From NCBI RefSeq assembly GCF_963677945.1, contig NZ_OY782578.1:3811258-3875257 (forward strand): DNA of 64,000 bases. Direction: 5' to 3'. This stretch comes from an uncultured Bacteroides sp. GTDB taxonomy: Bacteria; Bacteroidota; Bacteroidia; Bacteroidales; Bacteroidaceae. Below the pieces are notes generated by a model. That model was not told the DNA's origin. It did no database searches and saw nothing but the letters and a program-made list of their open reading frames with translations. Positions 8,582 to 18,021 of the stretch are shown here, in pieces (position 1 is the stretch's first letter; each line of letters opens with the position of its first letter). Both the position numbers and the translations under genes were made by a program.

Positions 8582-11197
8582 TTATTGCAATTTTATAATC
8601 ACTTTAGTTCCAGTATAAGAAACTTTTTTTCCTATTGAGCCTGAAGAAATTCCCATGCCCTCATTTTCACTTACCAGAACAACGTTAAAGATACGTTTTG
8701 CTAAACAGCCAGAATAATTTCTCTTTCTATCTGAGATGGTTAATAATTGATGCTTTTCATCCCAACTGAACGAAACGATTGCATATCTTCCTCTCTCATA
8801 GTTATAATTATCTCCTTCATCTTCGTATAAATCAAATTTAGCATCAGCTCCTTTATATAAGCGAATCTCAAGTGTATCGGCCAATCTTTCACCTGTATAT
8901 TGGATAATCTTACCCATTGGAATAATAGAACCAGCCTTAACGAAAAGAGGAATTTTATCTATTGGAGCATCAGTTTTTATACTTTGACCTCCATTAAAAT
9001 GTTTACCAGTCCAGAAGTTGAACCAACCTGCCGATTTGGGTAAATAAACAGTCCATTCAGACACATTAGCTTCAGTAACCGGAGCCACTAATACAGATTT
9101 TCCAAACATATACTGATATTGACGGTTTACGGCAGCAGTATCTGTATTAAAATCCATCACCAACGGACGCATCATTGTAGATCCGTTTTTAGTAACCTGC
9201 CATGCTTCGGAATAAATGTATGGAAGTAAACGATAGCGAAGGTTCAGCATCTTACGCATATTGTCCTCTACTTTTTGTCCATACTTCCAAGGTTCGGTTT
9301 CGGTTTGGTAACCGTGAATACGGAAAATTGGATTGAACGTTCCCCATTGGTACCAGCGTGTAAGCAGTTCGTGATATTTCTCGTCGGTGTATTGAGAATT
9401 ACCAGGACGGAAAAAGCCACCAATATCTGTTGTCCAATATGGAAACCCTGTAATTGTATAATTTAATCCGGCTACAATTTGATTCTTGAATGTATCCCAT
9501 GTTCCGCCAATATCACCCGACCAATTGATAATTCCATAACGTTGCTGACCCGAGAAAGCCGAACGTGTGAGGATACAAACCCGTTTATCAGAAGTAGCTT
9601 GGCGTTGTCCTTCATACACAGCCCTACTCACCATCAATGGATAGGTTAACCGGTAAAAATCGCCAGCACCAATATGTGTTTTTGTTCCTTTCAAAGCATC
9701 ATTTTCTGGTTCAACAGCATCCATCCACCAGGAATCTACACCATTATCAAGCATATTCACCTTCAATGTTTTCCAATATTCTTTTCTGGTTTCCGGGTTG
9801 AAATAATCTAGCCATTTGGTATCTGGAATAAAACGATTTTTAGCCACATATTCTTTACCAATTGTAGAGTTCTTATCCGGGTTCGACCAGATTGAGATGT
9901 TGAAATGTGCATTCAAATTATGCAGTTCTTTTATAAACGCTGCAGGGTTTGAGTAGTTTTTCTCATCAAACTGAGGAACACCCCAACCTCTATCACCCCA
10001 ATATTGCCAATCTTGTACAATCACATCCAACGGAAGATTTCTTTTTCGGAACTCTTTTACTGTTTCAACCAAATGTGTTCCTGAGGTATAACGTTCGCGA
10101 CACTGCCAAAATCCATAAGCCCATTGCGGCAACATGGGTACATTACCCGATAAATTACGGTAAGATGCAATCACGCTATCTGCTGAGGGTCCATAAAAAA
10201 CTACATAATCGAGCGCTTTAGCGGTTGGTGACCGAAATGTTGTTATGTTATCACTCAGCTTCCATGACAATTTGGGAGTATTATTTGATTTACAAAGCAC
10301 CTGTACCTGATGTTCACCGGCTTTTAATTTTACTAATGTACCTACAGTAGGCGGAAGCCACATATTACTTTGGTCAATACAAGGTTTCCCATCAATAGCC
10401 ACAAAGTGTCTGTTGCCCATATCGCCCAAATCCAGAAATATAGAATACTCGCCATCTTTCGTAACATTAAACTTACCTTGATAAAGCGATTGGTTTTGCG
10501 ATACTTTTTGAGTTCCAGAGGTAGTAGTTACTTCGACCATTTGATTATTTCCGGAAGTTGATTGTTCCTGTTTTTCGAGTGCAATGAAATTATCTGCCGG
10601 ATTAAAATCCGTTAGTCCATACTGATGCCATAACAAACCGTACCCTTTACTTGAATAAATAAAAGGAATAGAAATCTGCGTGTTTACCTGTGTTAAACGA
10701 CGAGCTACGTTCTTTAAGTTATATTGTCCATCCTGAAATTGACCCAAACCAAATATATATTCATCGGATGGTGATTCAAAACTCTGTTGTGCCTCATAAC
10801 AAGGTTCGCCTTGAATAGAACCAGAAGTTAGTTTCCGGGAACCTGCCTCTTCGCTCAAAAATACTTTGCCGGCATTATTGGAATACGATAGTTTGCCTGT
10901 GTGCTTATCCAATGACACTTGAATATTTTTTGTTTTTATCTCAAGCTTTGTCGGCAAATCTAAAACCTGAAATCCTGGAGTCACAACACCCGAAGTAAGA
11001 ACTAGCTCTGGCAAGTTTACTTCACTTTCTTTATAGAATTTGATCCTTACGGCATTCTCGCTCAAAGGAGATATGCTGAGTGTTCCATCTGATAAAGTAA
11101 TATTTACTTTGTTGGACAACCGTTTAATACCTTTCACTACTTGTGCCTCACAAAGTAGTGGGAAAAGACTAATCATTAAAAATAATTTCAGCTTCAT
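8582..11197 (-). CDS. GH31 alpha-glycosidase with PA14 insert (probable alpha-xylosidase)
   Basis: A secreted 871-aa GH31 enzyme, probably releasing alpha-linked xylose or glucose. A signal peptide ends LLCEAQ (19). The N-terminal GH31 beta-sandwich (about 30-230) is interrupted by a PA14-like domain (about 235-318, with FVAIDGKPCIDQ). The barrel starts near 355. The nucleophile is Asp493 in SWWMDAVEPE and the predicted acid/base is Asp562 in WSGDIGG. The C-terminal region carries the DUF5110-type strand with FDLYEDEGDNYNYERG. A PA14 insertion at this place is known in Bacteroides alpha-xylosidases acting on xyloglucan; here the surroundings suggest xylan side chains. The upstream gap of 516 bp is filled with repeats, so it probably has its own promoter. 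Confidence 0.9.
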   Translation of the reverse strand: MKLKLFLMISLFPLLCEAQVVKGIKRLSNKVNITLSDGTLSISPLSENAVRIKFYKESEVNLPELVLTSGVVTPGFQVLDLPTKLEIKTKNIQVSLDKHTGKLSYSNNAGKVFLSEEAGSRKLTSGSIQGEPCYEAQQSFESPSDEYIFGLGQFQDGQYNLKNVARRLTQVNTQISIPFIYSSKGYGLLWHQYGLTDFNPADNFIALEKQEQSTSGNNQMVEVTTTSGTQKVSQNQSLYQGKFNVTKDGEYSIFLDLGDMGNRHFVAIDGKPCIDQSNMWLPPTVGTLVKLKAGEHQVQVLCKSNNTPKLSWKLSDNITTFRSPTAKALDYVVFYGPSADSVIASYRNLSGNVPMLPQWAYGFWQCRERYTSGTHLVETVKEFRKRNLPLDVIVQDWQYWGDRGWGVPQFDEKNYSNPAAFIKELHNLNAHFNISIWSNPDKNSTIGKEYVAKNRFIPDTKWLDYFNPETRKEYWKTLKVNMLDNGVDSWWMDAVEPENDALKGTKTHIGAGDFYRLTYPLMVSRAVYEGQRQATSDKRVCILTRSAFSGQQRYGIINWSGDIGGTWDTFKNQIVAGLNYTITGFPYWTTDIGGFFRPGNSQYTDEKYHELLTRWYQWGTFNPIFRIHGYQTETEPWKYGQKVEDNMRKMLNLRYRLLPYIYSEAWQVTKNGSTMMRPLVMDFNTDTAAVNRQYQYMFGKSVLVAPVTEANVSEWTVYLPKSAGWFNFWTGKHFNGGQSIKTDAPIDKIPLFVKAGSIIPMGKIIQYTGERLADTLEIRLYKGADAKFDLYEDEGDNYNYERGRYAIVSFSWDEKHQLLTISDRKRNYSGCLAKRIFNVVLVSENEGMGISSGSIGKKVSYTGTKVIIKLQ

Positions 11198-11290
11198 TTA
11201 GTACTTATTTAATACAATCAATTTTATATTATAAAACGAACATAACGTAAATTTTACTCAAACAGATTAGAAAATAATAAAATCAAGAAA

Positions 11291-11407
11291 CATCTCCCCT
11301 ATCTGCTACTAAAATGCATAAAAAGCCTTTGTTTAAAGGCTTTTTGTTAGTGGGAGATAAAAAAAATAAGACTATTCATCTGCTACTAACGAGAATTATC
11401 TGCTACC
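11291..11407 (+). repeat. Approximately 115-bp interspersed element, copy 1 (ATCTGCTAC words around a hairpin)
   Basis: ATCTGCTAC occurs at 11301, 11378 and 11398, the last two 20 bp apart. Between the first and second lies a perfect 11-bp hairpin with a 4-nt loop (11320-11345), itself enclosed by ATCTCCC (11292) and GGGAGAT (11352-11358). The same order of blocks (CATCTsCCC, ATCTGCTACTAAAAT, AAAAAGCCTT, GATnAAAAAAAAT-like A-run, ATCTGCTAC, 20 bp, ATCyGCTAC) is found on the minus strand at 37890-37998, so this is a dispersed repeat family. Confidence 0.8.
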
Positions 11408-11492
11408 AGCATACTTTACTTTAATAAGCCCGGCAGACATTTTAAAACTTCCCAAATGAGATTTATTTTTTCTGGAATAACATTTATTACAT

Positions 11493-11568
11493 CTTGTACA
11501 AAACATTGCATTCTTCTGTACAAAAGAATTAAATATCTTGTACAAAAGAATACAATCTTTTGTACAAG
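11493..11568. repeat. Four-unit array, word TTGTACAAAA, 22-bp period
   Basis: GTAC cores lie at 11496, 11518, 11540 and 11562, exactly 22 bp apart. The first three read yTGTACAAAA; the fourth is the inverted form. The last two units form a perfect inverted repeat, CTTGTACAAAAGA (11537-11549) against TCTTTTGTACAAG (11556-11568). The DNA between words differs from unit to unit. Confidence 0.8.
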
Positions 11569-11713
11569 GATTTATATATTAGACTAATCATTCTAAAAAA
11601 AACAGGCCAGACATTGATCATTATCCGCACAAATATTTTCAAAAGTGCCCTTCATAGTTGCGACAGATAAAGAATTAAATAGAGATAAAGAGTTTAGCCT
11701 TTCTATTTTCCAA

Positions 11714-14173
11714 CTAAGGTAAAATAGTAACAATTTTCTTCCCTTTATAAACAATTACTTTATCATATTCATTGGAAGTACTCTTACCAGAAGCAATCAG
11801 TCTGATCTTGAATTTACGTTCTGCAAGCATCCCTGGAAAAGCACCTTTACGATTACTAATAGTCAATGCCTTCTTTGCATCATTCCAAGTAAAGGTAATG
11901 GTTGAATATGCTCCCTTTTCGTAATTGTAATTATCGTTTTCGTCCTCGTAAAGGGTGAATTCTCCATTAGCACCTACGTAAACACGAATTTCGAGGTCAT
12001 CCCATTTCTTCTCAGTGGCATACTGCACTTGCGGTCCGAAAGGAATTATGCTTCCCGATTTGATGTATAAAGGAATCTCATCGATCGTTGTTGCTTTTAC
12101 TATTTCCTGACCACCATTAATTTTTTCGTTAGTCCAGAAGTCATACCAGGCAGTTCCTTCGGGTAAATAAACTTTTGTTGATTTAGGCTGAGTAAAATTC
12201 ACAGTTGCACTTTTCTTTTCGCCGGTAGCATCTTTTTTATCCCAACCAGTTTCTGCATCCGATTTTACAATAGTTTCCGGGGTATATTGTGCATTAACAA
12301 CCGGAGCAACCAATATTGATTTGCCAAACATATACTCATTGTTCATGTCTTTAACCTTCTTATCATTGAAATCCATCACCAAAGCTCGCATAATAGTTGA
12401 TTGATTATTTGTAACCGACCAAGAAGTAGAGTAAATGTATGGCAACAGAGAATAGCGTAAATTAATTGTCTTTGCTATCGCATCAAAAATAGTCTCACCC
12501 TTTTTCCCAAAGTTATATATTTCTCTGGGGATATCGGTACCGTGCGAACGCATCATCGGAGTAAATGCTCCGAATTGAAGCCAGCGAACATACAATTCCT
12601 GAAACAACGGATTCTTAGTTCCTTCACTCCAGCCTCTGTTATAAGCACCTGCAAAAAAACCGCCAATATCTGTATTCCAGTAAGGAATAGCACTCATTGA
12701 GAAGTTAAGACCTGCAGGTATCTGGTTGCGTAACGATTGCCATGAAGAGTTTACATCACCCGACCATGTATTTGCTCCGTAACGTTGTTGTCCGGCAAAT
12801 GCCGAGCGGGTAAGGATAAATACACGTTTGTCGGAACTTGCCGCACGTTGGTGTTCCCCAACTCCGCCTACCGTCATCAATGGGAATGCGTTGCGTACCT
12901 TACGGAATGAGCCCAGGTAGGTTTTAAGATCGAAATCGGAAGGTTTAAAATCCAGATGGTCGGGTTCTGATGAATCCATCCACCAACCATCAATTCCCAA
13001 TGAGAAAAGTCCTTTCTGCAGATGTTTCCAATATATATCACGAGCTTCTGGATTATAAGGATCATAAGGTTGTACACCTGACGGATATTCACGGTTTGGC
13101 GGCCAGCTTTCCAATCCCGATTGTGGCCATGTACCGAAATTCAAAAGCATACCCTTCGGTTCCATTTCGCGGAATTGTTTTGTTTGCGGTCCAAAAGAAG
13201 ACCAGATCGAAATAATCAAGTGCGCATTTTGATTGTGAATATCTTCCACCATTTTCTTTGGATTAGGAAATTCAGTATTAAGAAACTCCATTGCATTCCA
13301 AAGGTAATTGTTGCCCCAGTATTGCCAATCCTGAATAATACCATCGAGAGGCACTCCTAGTTCACGATATTTATTAACTACACCCACCAGTTCGTTCTGA
13401 CTTTTATAGCGTTCTTTACTTTGCCAATAACCAAAAGTCCACAAAGGAAACATAGGAGCTTGTCCGGTGAGGTCGCGCATACAAGCAATTGATCCATCAA
13501 TATTTCCACCAAACATAAGATAGTAATCAATGCAATCGCCAACTTCAGATTTAAATGATGTACTTTCGGGCTTATCTTCAAACACAGTGGGAGAATAATT
13601 ATCCCAGAATAACCCATACCCTTTTGTAGAAACCAGGAAAGGAACATAATCGTCAGTGTTTCCCTGTACCATATTGAGTTTTGTATTACGCAGAGATAAT
13701 TTGCCACGCTGTTGTTGGCCTAAACCATAAATAGCTTCGTCTTTATCAAGTGCAAACGACTGATCGATAGTATAGGTTTTTGATCCTGCATCATTAAAAT
13801 CAGTAAAGGTTGCACCCGATTCTTTTTCGCTTAAAAGTTGTTCTCCGGAAAGAGTATAATAGGATATTTTTCCAGACTTCATGTTGACATCTACCTTCAG
13901 CTTATTGCTCTTCAGCGAAACAACATCCCCTTGCTGATTGATAGCAAGCTTTACGGCCTGAGGCTCTTTTACTACCGTTAAGCTTTTCTTTTCAAAAGTT
14001 TTTCCCACAGGAGATTTCAGCACCCTTACAGTTGAAGGTCCATAAAATTGAATCTCAACATCCGTTGAGTTAATTTGGGTTTTGATACCCAAATTGCTTT
14101 TTGTGTACGATTGTGCCTGACTACCGATGGCAAAAAACATCAGTAACAAGAATACTAAATTGAGTTTTTTCAT
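11714..14173 (-). CDS. GH31 alpha-glycosidase (probable alpha-xylosidase/alpha-glucosidase)
   Basis: A secreted GH31 enzyme of 819 aa without a PA14 insert. The signal peptide ends AIGSQAQ (21). The N-terminal sandwich spans about 25-225 and the barrel starts near 240. The nucleophile is Asp400 in DGWWMDSSEPD and the predicted acid/base is Asp473 in TWSGDVNSSW. The C-terminal sandwich ends with FTLYEDENDNYNYEKG and a DUF5110-like strand. Sequence differs clearly from the GH31 512 bp downstream, so they are not a recent duplication and may cleave different linkages. It is the last gene of the minus-strand enzyme block that begins at 26.8 kb. YicI-like alpha-xylosidase activity is plausible; alpha-glucosidase is the alternative. 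Confidence 0.9.
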   Translation of the reverse strand: MKKLNLVFLLLMFFAIGSQAQSYTKSNLGIKTQINSTDVEIQFYGPSTVRVLKSPVGKTFEKKSLTVVKEPQAVKLAINQQGDVVSLKSNKLKVDVNMKSGKISYYTLSGEQLLSEKESGATFTDFNDAGSKTYTIDQSFALDKDEAIYGLGQQQRGKLSLRNTKLNMVQGNTDDYVPFLVSTKGYGLFWDNYSPTVFEDKPESTSFKSEVGDCIDYYLMFGGNIDGSIACMRDLTGQAPMFPLWTFGYWQSKERYKSQNELVGVVNKYRELGVPLDGIIQDWQYWGNNYLWNAMEFLNTEFPNPKKMVEDIHNQNAHLIISIWSSFGPQTKQFREMEPKGMLLNFGTWPQSGLESWPPNREYPSGVQPYDPYNPEARDIYWKHLQKGLFSLGIDGWWMDSSEPDHLDFKPSDFDLKTYLGSFRKVRNAFPLMTVGGVGEHQRAASSDKRVFILTRSAFAGQQRYGANTWSGDVNSSWQSLRNQIPAGLNFSMSAIPYWNTDIGGFFAGAYNRGWSEGTKNPLFQELYVRWLQFGAFTPMMRSHGTDIPREIYNFGKKGETIFDAIAKTINLRYSLLPYIYSTSWSVTNNQSTIMRALVMDFNDKKVKDMNNEYMFGKSILVAPVVNAQYTPETIVKSDAETGWDKKDATGEKKSATVNFTQPKSTKVYLPEGTAWYDFWTNEKINGGQEIVKATTIDEIPLYIKSGSIIPFGPQVQYATEKKWDDLEIRVYVGANGEFTLYEDENDNYNYEKGAYSTITFTWNDAKKALTISNRKGAFPGMLAERKFKIRLIASGKSTSNEYDKVIVYKGKKIVTILP

Positions 14174-14381
14174 ATATTATTTTTTAAGCTTGTATTATTT
14201 CACAGGATTCATACAAAATAAACTATCGGTACAGAATCAAGGCCTAAATATATTTGAGCAATCGTGCTATCTGTCAAGCTGCTCCCTCAAAAGAGAGTAG
14301 CTTGACTAAAATAAAAACATTTATTTCATTTCAAATATAGATCTTATCTTCTAATATTTAAATCTATTATACACTAAAAGT

Positions 14382-16424
14382 TTATTTAACAGACATAAAT
14401 TTATAAAGAACTACCCCATGTGCAGGTACTTTAAGTCTTAGTTCACCGGTTTGGGTTTCGATATTGCTAATATCTTTCTGTCGCCAAAGATCTCGCACCG
14501 TATATCGCCCGTTAAGACCAAGCTTTTCGAAATCCTTGTAGGAAAGATCTACTATATCAAGACCAAAGTTGCAGAAACCAACCGCATGACTACCATCTTC
14601 GAGCTCCTTTACATAAATACGCAAATCACCAATCGTCTGAATACAGGTTGCCTGCTTGCCAAGCGGATCTTGATTGACCTCGATAACTTCATCGTTAGTT
14701 AGTAAATTCAATGAGAAATCATCTAGTTTCTCCATGTCACAGCCAATGAGTAGTGGTGCGGAGAAAAGACTCCAGAGACTAACATGAAGATATTGCTCGT
14801 CCGGTTTAAGCTTGCTTAAGTGTGGATTACCCCAACCTACAGTGCCAATAACAAGCATATCCGGATCGTTCCAATTGCCCGGTTTAGCCCATGCTGCGGC
14901 TTCGTCCTGTGCCAGAGCTATATTTTTTACACTCACCCATGTATCTGTAATATCATTCGTAGTTCGCCAACAATTACCTCCAACAGAATCACCCCATTTC
15001 CAGACATCCGACATCCCGTACTGACATACGCTAAAAACAATATCTCGGCTCTGCTGGCGAAGATAATCGCCCATAACCTTAAATGGTTTCATGGCGATAT
15101 TCAATTCGCTACCACCATTATATGACAAAGAAGATACTTTGTATGGGTCGTTCTCAGGCAAACCATCAATTACATTACCATAACTACACCAATCGTATTT
15201 CAAGTAGTCGAAGCCCCATTTAGCATAACTTTCGGCATCTTTTTTTTCGAAACCAAAACTACCGGCACTACCTCCACATGTCCAAGGCCCCGGGCTTGAG
15301 TAAAGTCCTATTTTTAAGCCCTGTCCATGCACATAATCGGCAAGGGCTTTCATATCTCCAAATCGGGAATTAGGGATTATATTACCAGCCTCATCGCGCA
15401 ACTTGCCACGCAATGTAGAATCTTTTGAGTCGCGATGATTTTCCCAGAAATCGTCTATATTTATATATGTCCATCCGTGGTTGATAAGCCCACTTTTTAC
15501 CATTGCATTAACAGCACGTTTTACCTTATCGGCCGAAACCTCATTGGCAAAACAGTTCCAACTATTCCAACCCATCGGTGGAGTGAGCGCAATACGGTCA
15601 CCACATACAATGCATAGTTTTTTTTCTGCTTTGCCTTTTGCATTTTTAGCACCCAGAGTAACCATAAATGTTCCAGCTTTAGAAAGTAAACCCGTGATAA
15701 GACCTGTTTTCGAGTCAATCTTTAACCCCTTAGGTAAACCCGAAGCCGAAAAAGTCATGGGACGGTCGCCCGTTGCTGCCACAAGATATTGAAAAGGAGA
15801 ACCCGGACGTACTCCAAACACTTTTGAACTATTAATTCTTGGTTTGGCAGAAGGTAGAGGAGTTAGGATATATGGTTCACTTGGCACCGGACTATATGTA
15901 TTTAAGGTAGTTACACCCGTAGTCTCAAATTTTGCATCAGCCCAATCGGCATGGTCATAGTAATTGCCGTTGCCTCCATCAGTCACTACTAATTCAAGTT
16001 TCTGTATTCCTGCCAGTTTCACCGAACAAGGTCTGGCAGCATCTCCTAAATGTATCACACCACTCGACCATAGTTTTTTACCATCGCCAATTATAATAAA
16101 CTCGACGGCTGATTGGCGGCCTTCTACCTCATCATCAATACCAACCTGAGCTGTAAACTCTCTCGCTTTCCCATCAAGTAGAACCAACAGCGAACTTTCA
16201 GCATGAGTACCAAAACCGCGTTCGAAAGTTTTTCCTCCAATTGTAATTGCTTTACCATCAACAGATTTATTCTTATTCGGTGTGCCAAAGCCCTGGGTAG
16301 CCGCACTGAGATCTAATTGATCAAGCCATACCGTTTGAGCAGATAAATGTTCGGCCCCCATCATGCTAAATAAAATAAAGAGTCCTGCAACGAGTGCTAA
16401 TTTAATGTTGTTTGCTATTTTCAT
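14382..16424 (-). CDS. NPCBM - Ig-like - GH27 alpha-galactosidase (or beta-L-arabinopyranosidase)
   Basis: A secreted three-part enzyme of 680 aa. After the signal (ending EHLSAQ, 30) comes an NPCBM-type carbohydrate-binding module (about 31-170), recognised by the GFGTHAESSL stretch. A putative Ig domain (about 200-275) has the PKGLKIDSKTGLITG repeat form. The GH27 barrel starts at TPPMGWNSWNCF (281). The nucleophile is Asp411 in YLKYDWCSYG and the acid/base is Asp491 in NCWRTTNDIT; WNDPDMLVIG is also typical. The C-terminal beta domain ends near VLYKF. It would remove alpha-galactose, or beta-arabinopyranose, from xylan side chains. Gaps are 72 bp to the GH43 upstream and 208 bp to the GH31 downstream, consistent with one operon. 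Confidence 0.93.
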   Translation of the reverse strand: MKIANNIKLALVAGLFILFSMMGAEHLSAQTVWLDQLDLSAATQGFGTPNKNKSVDGKAITIGGKTFERGFGTHAESSLLVLLDGKAREFTAQVGIDDEVEGRQSAVEFIIIGDGKKLWSSGVIHLGDAARPCSVKLAGIQKLELVVTDGGNGNYYDHADWADAKFETTGVTTLNTYSPVPSEPYILTPLPSAKPRINSSKVFGVRPGSPFQYLVAATGDRPMTFSASGLPKGLKIDSKTGLITGLLSKAGTFMVTLGAKNAKGKAEKKLCIVCGDRIALTPPMGWNSWNCFANEVSADKVKRAVNAMVKSGLINHGWTYINIDDFWENHRDSKDSTLRGKLRDEAGNIIPNSRFGDMKALADYVHGQGLKIGLYSSPGPWTCGGSAGSFGFEKKDAESYAKWGFDYLKYDWCSYGNVIDGLPENDPYKVSSLSYNGGSELNIAMKPFKVMGDYLRQQSRDIVFSVCQYGMSDVWKWGDSVGGNCWRTTNDITDTWVSVKNIALAQDEAAAWAKPGNWNDPDMLVIGTVGWGNPHLSKLKPDEQYLHVSLWSLFSAPLLIGCDMEKLDDFSLNLLTNDEVIEVNQDPLGKQATCIQTIGDLRIYVKELEDGSHAVGFCNFGLDIVDLSYKDFEKLGLNGRYTVRDLWRQKDISNIETQTGELRLKVPAHGVVLYKFMSVK

Positions 16425-16496
16425 TAATGCCTTTTTATTGGATATTATTATTTTTTGAATTTCAATATTTAAATTGATAATTGAATTCTTTATATG

Positions 16497-17864
16497 CTAT
16501 TTAGAATTAAATCTCCACCAGTCGAAATAAAATAATTCTTTTTCACCCCTGAATACGAAGTATAAATCGTGAAGCCCTTTAATATTCTTCACAGCAGTAG
16601 TAACTGTTTTCCATATATCCCCTTCGCCGGAAGTATTAATATTAATTATCGTCAACATTGGCCCATCAATTTTGTCGGTATGTATTTCAATCTTTCCACC
16701 ATTCAGCGAAGCCACATTTACATCAACAGATGCTGCCCCTTTAGAGAAATTTACGCCTTGGACTTTCAGGTAATCTCCATTATTAATGGAGGTGACGAAT
16801 AATCTGTCAGCAATCTTTCTCCCTTTATCCCACGATGTATTTCGTTCCCATTCAGTAGCAAATTCTGTTTTCAAACCTTCACTATAAGCTATAATCTCAG
16901 CTTGGGTACAGTTATACGGGTTTAATGTGCCAAGTTGTTTGACTCCTGTAACTGACCAAAATGGTAACTTCTGAATAGTACCATCGGCATTGTATGTTAT
17001 GTTTTCAATGCATATTGAGCGTCTTTCGTAATGCTTCTTCATGGTTTGTTTCATGATGGCGTAATTGAAGCCGAACGCATACGAATTTCCTTTGTAGTCA
17101 ATGATTCCAGGATGGTTTCCACTTGAACGCTCGTCTCCTTCCATAATCATACCTTTATATTTCCATGGACCGGTTGGAGAATTACTCATTGCATAACCAA
17201 TACCTTCGGGACAACAGGTAGAAGCATACGCCAGATAATAATGTCCGTTGCGTTTCCATACCCAGGGACCTTCCTGGTAATTAGCAGGCTTAGTAGGTTC
17301 ATTTACTATTTCGCCTGAATAAGAAACCATATCCTCATTCAGCTTCACATAATAAAGATTGGGATTTCCCCAGTAAAGATAAGCCTGTCCATCGTCGTCA
17401 ATCAACACAGTTGGGTCTATGTCGTGTGTACTATTCTTAATCAGAGGTTTTCCAATTGGATCTTTGAACGGTCCATAAGGAGTATCCGAAACCAGAACAC
17501 CAATCCCGATACCATTTGGCATTGGACAATACATATAAAACTTATTGTTGCGTCTTATACATTGCGGAGCCCATGCACCATTATCATAAGGTACCCATTT
17601 GAAATCTTTCAGTGAGGCCACAACCCCGTGGTCAGTCCAATTCACCATATCGGTGGATGTGTAAAGCAACCAATTCTGCATTTTAAAACCTAAAGCATCA
17701 TCTTCGTCATGACTTGTATAAAGAAATACCGTATCATTGAACACTAAAGGAGCCGGATCAGCAGTATATTTGGTTTGGATGATTGGATTTTGTGCCTCTC
17801 CTGCAAAAGGCAGGTTAATTGCAACCATAAAAATTGAAACAATAATAAAGACTTTATTTCTCAT
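16497..17864 (-). CDS. GH43 with C-terminal CBM6
   Basis: A secreted 455-aa arabinofuranosidase- or xylosidase-type enzyme. The signal ends FAGEAQ (25). The five-bladed propeller covers about 26-320, with the three GH43 residues visible: Asp36 (TADPAPL, base), Asp150 (DIDPTVLIDDDG, pKa modulator) and Glu198 (YQEGPW, acid). A beta-sandwich of CBM6 type follows (about 325-455), ending in FDWWRFNSK. That same ending occurs in the larger GH43 at 25.0-26.8 kb and, modified, in the GH43 at 54.6 kb, so the three are a paralogous set. The linkage cleaved cannot be decided from sequence; alpha-L-arabinofuranosidase on arabinoxylan is most likely. Confidence 0.9.
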   Translation of the reverse strand: MRNKVFIIVSIFMVAINLPFAGEAQNPIIQTKYTADPAPLVFNDTVFLYTSHDEDDALGFKMQNWLLYTSTDMVNWTDHGVVASLKDFKWVPYDNGAWAPQCIRRNNKFYMYCPMPNGIGIGVLVSDTPYGPFKDPIGKPLIKNSTHDIDPTVLIDDDGQAYLYWGNPNLYYVKLNEDMVSYSGEIVNEPTKPANYQEGPWVWKRNGHYYLAYASTCCPEGIGYAMSNSPTGPWKYKGMIMEGDERSSGNHPGIIDYKGNSYAFGFNYAIMKQTMKKHYERRSICIENITYNADGTIQKLPFWSVTGVKQLGTLNPYNCTQAEIIAYSEGLKTEFATEWERNTSWDKGRKIADRLFVTSINNGDYLKVQGVNFSKGAASVDVNVASLNGGKIEIHTDKIDGPMLTIININTSGEGDIWKTVTTAVKNIKGLHDLYFVFRGEKELFYFDWWRFNSK

Positions 17865-18021
17865 AACATGTTAATATTATTTTCTAATCAAAACAATTTA
17901 ATAGTGTACAAGAAAGAATTAGACTCAGCGAAAACCTGATTTCCTTGAGAGCTAGAGGTTTGCAACTAACAGATCTAATATCTGGAGCTTTGTTTGAGAA
18001 TAATCTTTCTTCTTAATTAAT

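Larger units (their letters stand above)
11198..11713. other. Repeat-filled gap between the two GH31 genes
   Basis: A 516-bp non-coding gap. It contains the ATCTGCTAC element (11291-11407), whose central perfect hairpin AAAAAGCCTTT/AAAGGCTTTTT (11320-11345) could also end transcripts coming from the GH31 gene on the right. It also contains a four-unit TTGTACAAAA array (11493-11568). The remaining sequence is AT-rich with no recognisable gene. Confidence 0.7.

Noticed and set aside
14273-14306. GTCAAGCT/AGCTTGAC hairpin as a terminator between GH27 and GH31
   Set aside because: No T-run follows on the minus strand, and the genes are in one direction with modest spacing; at most an mRNA processing or stability element.
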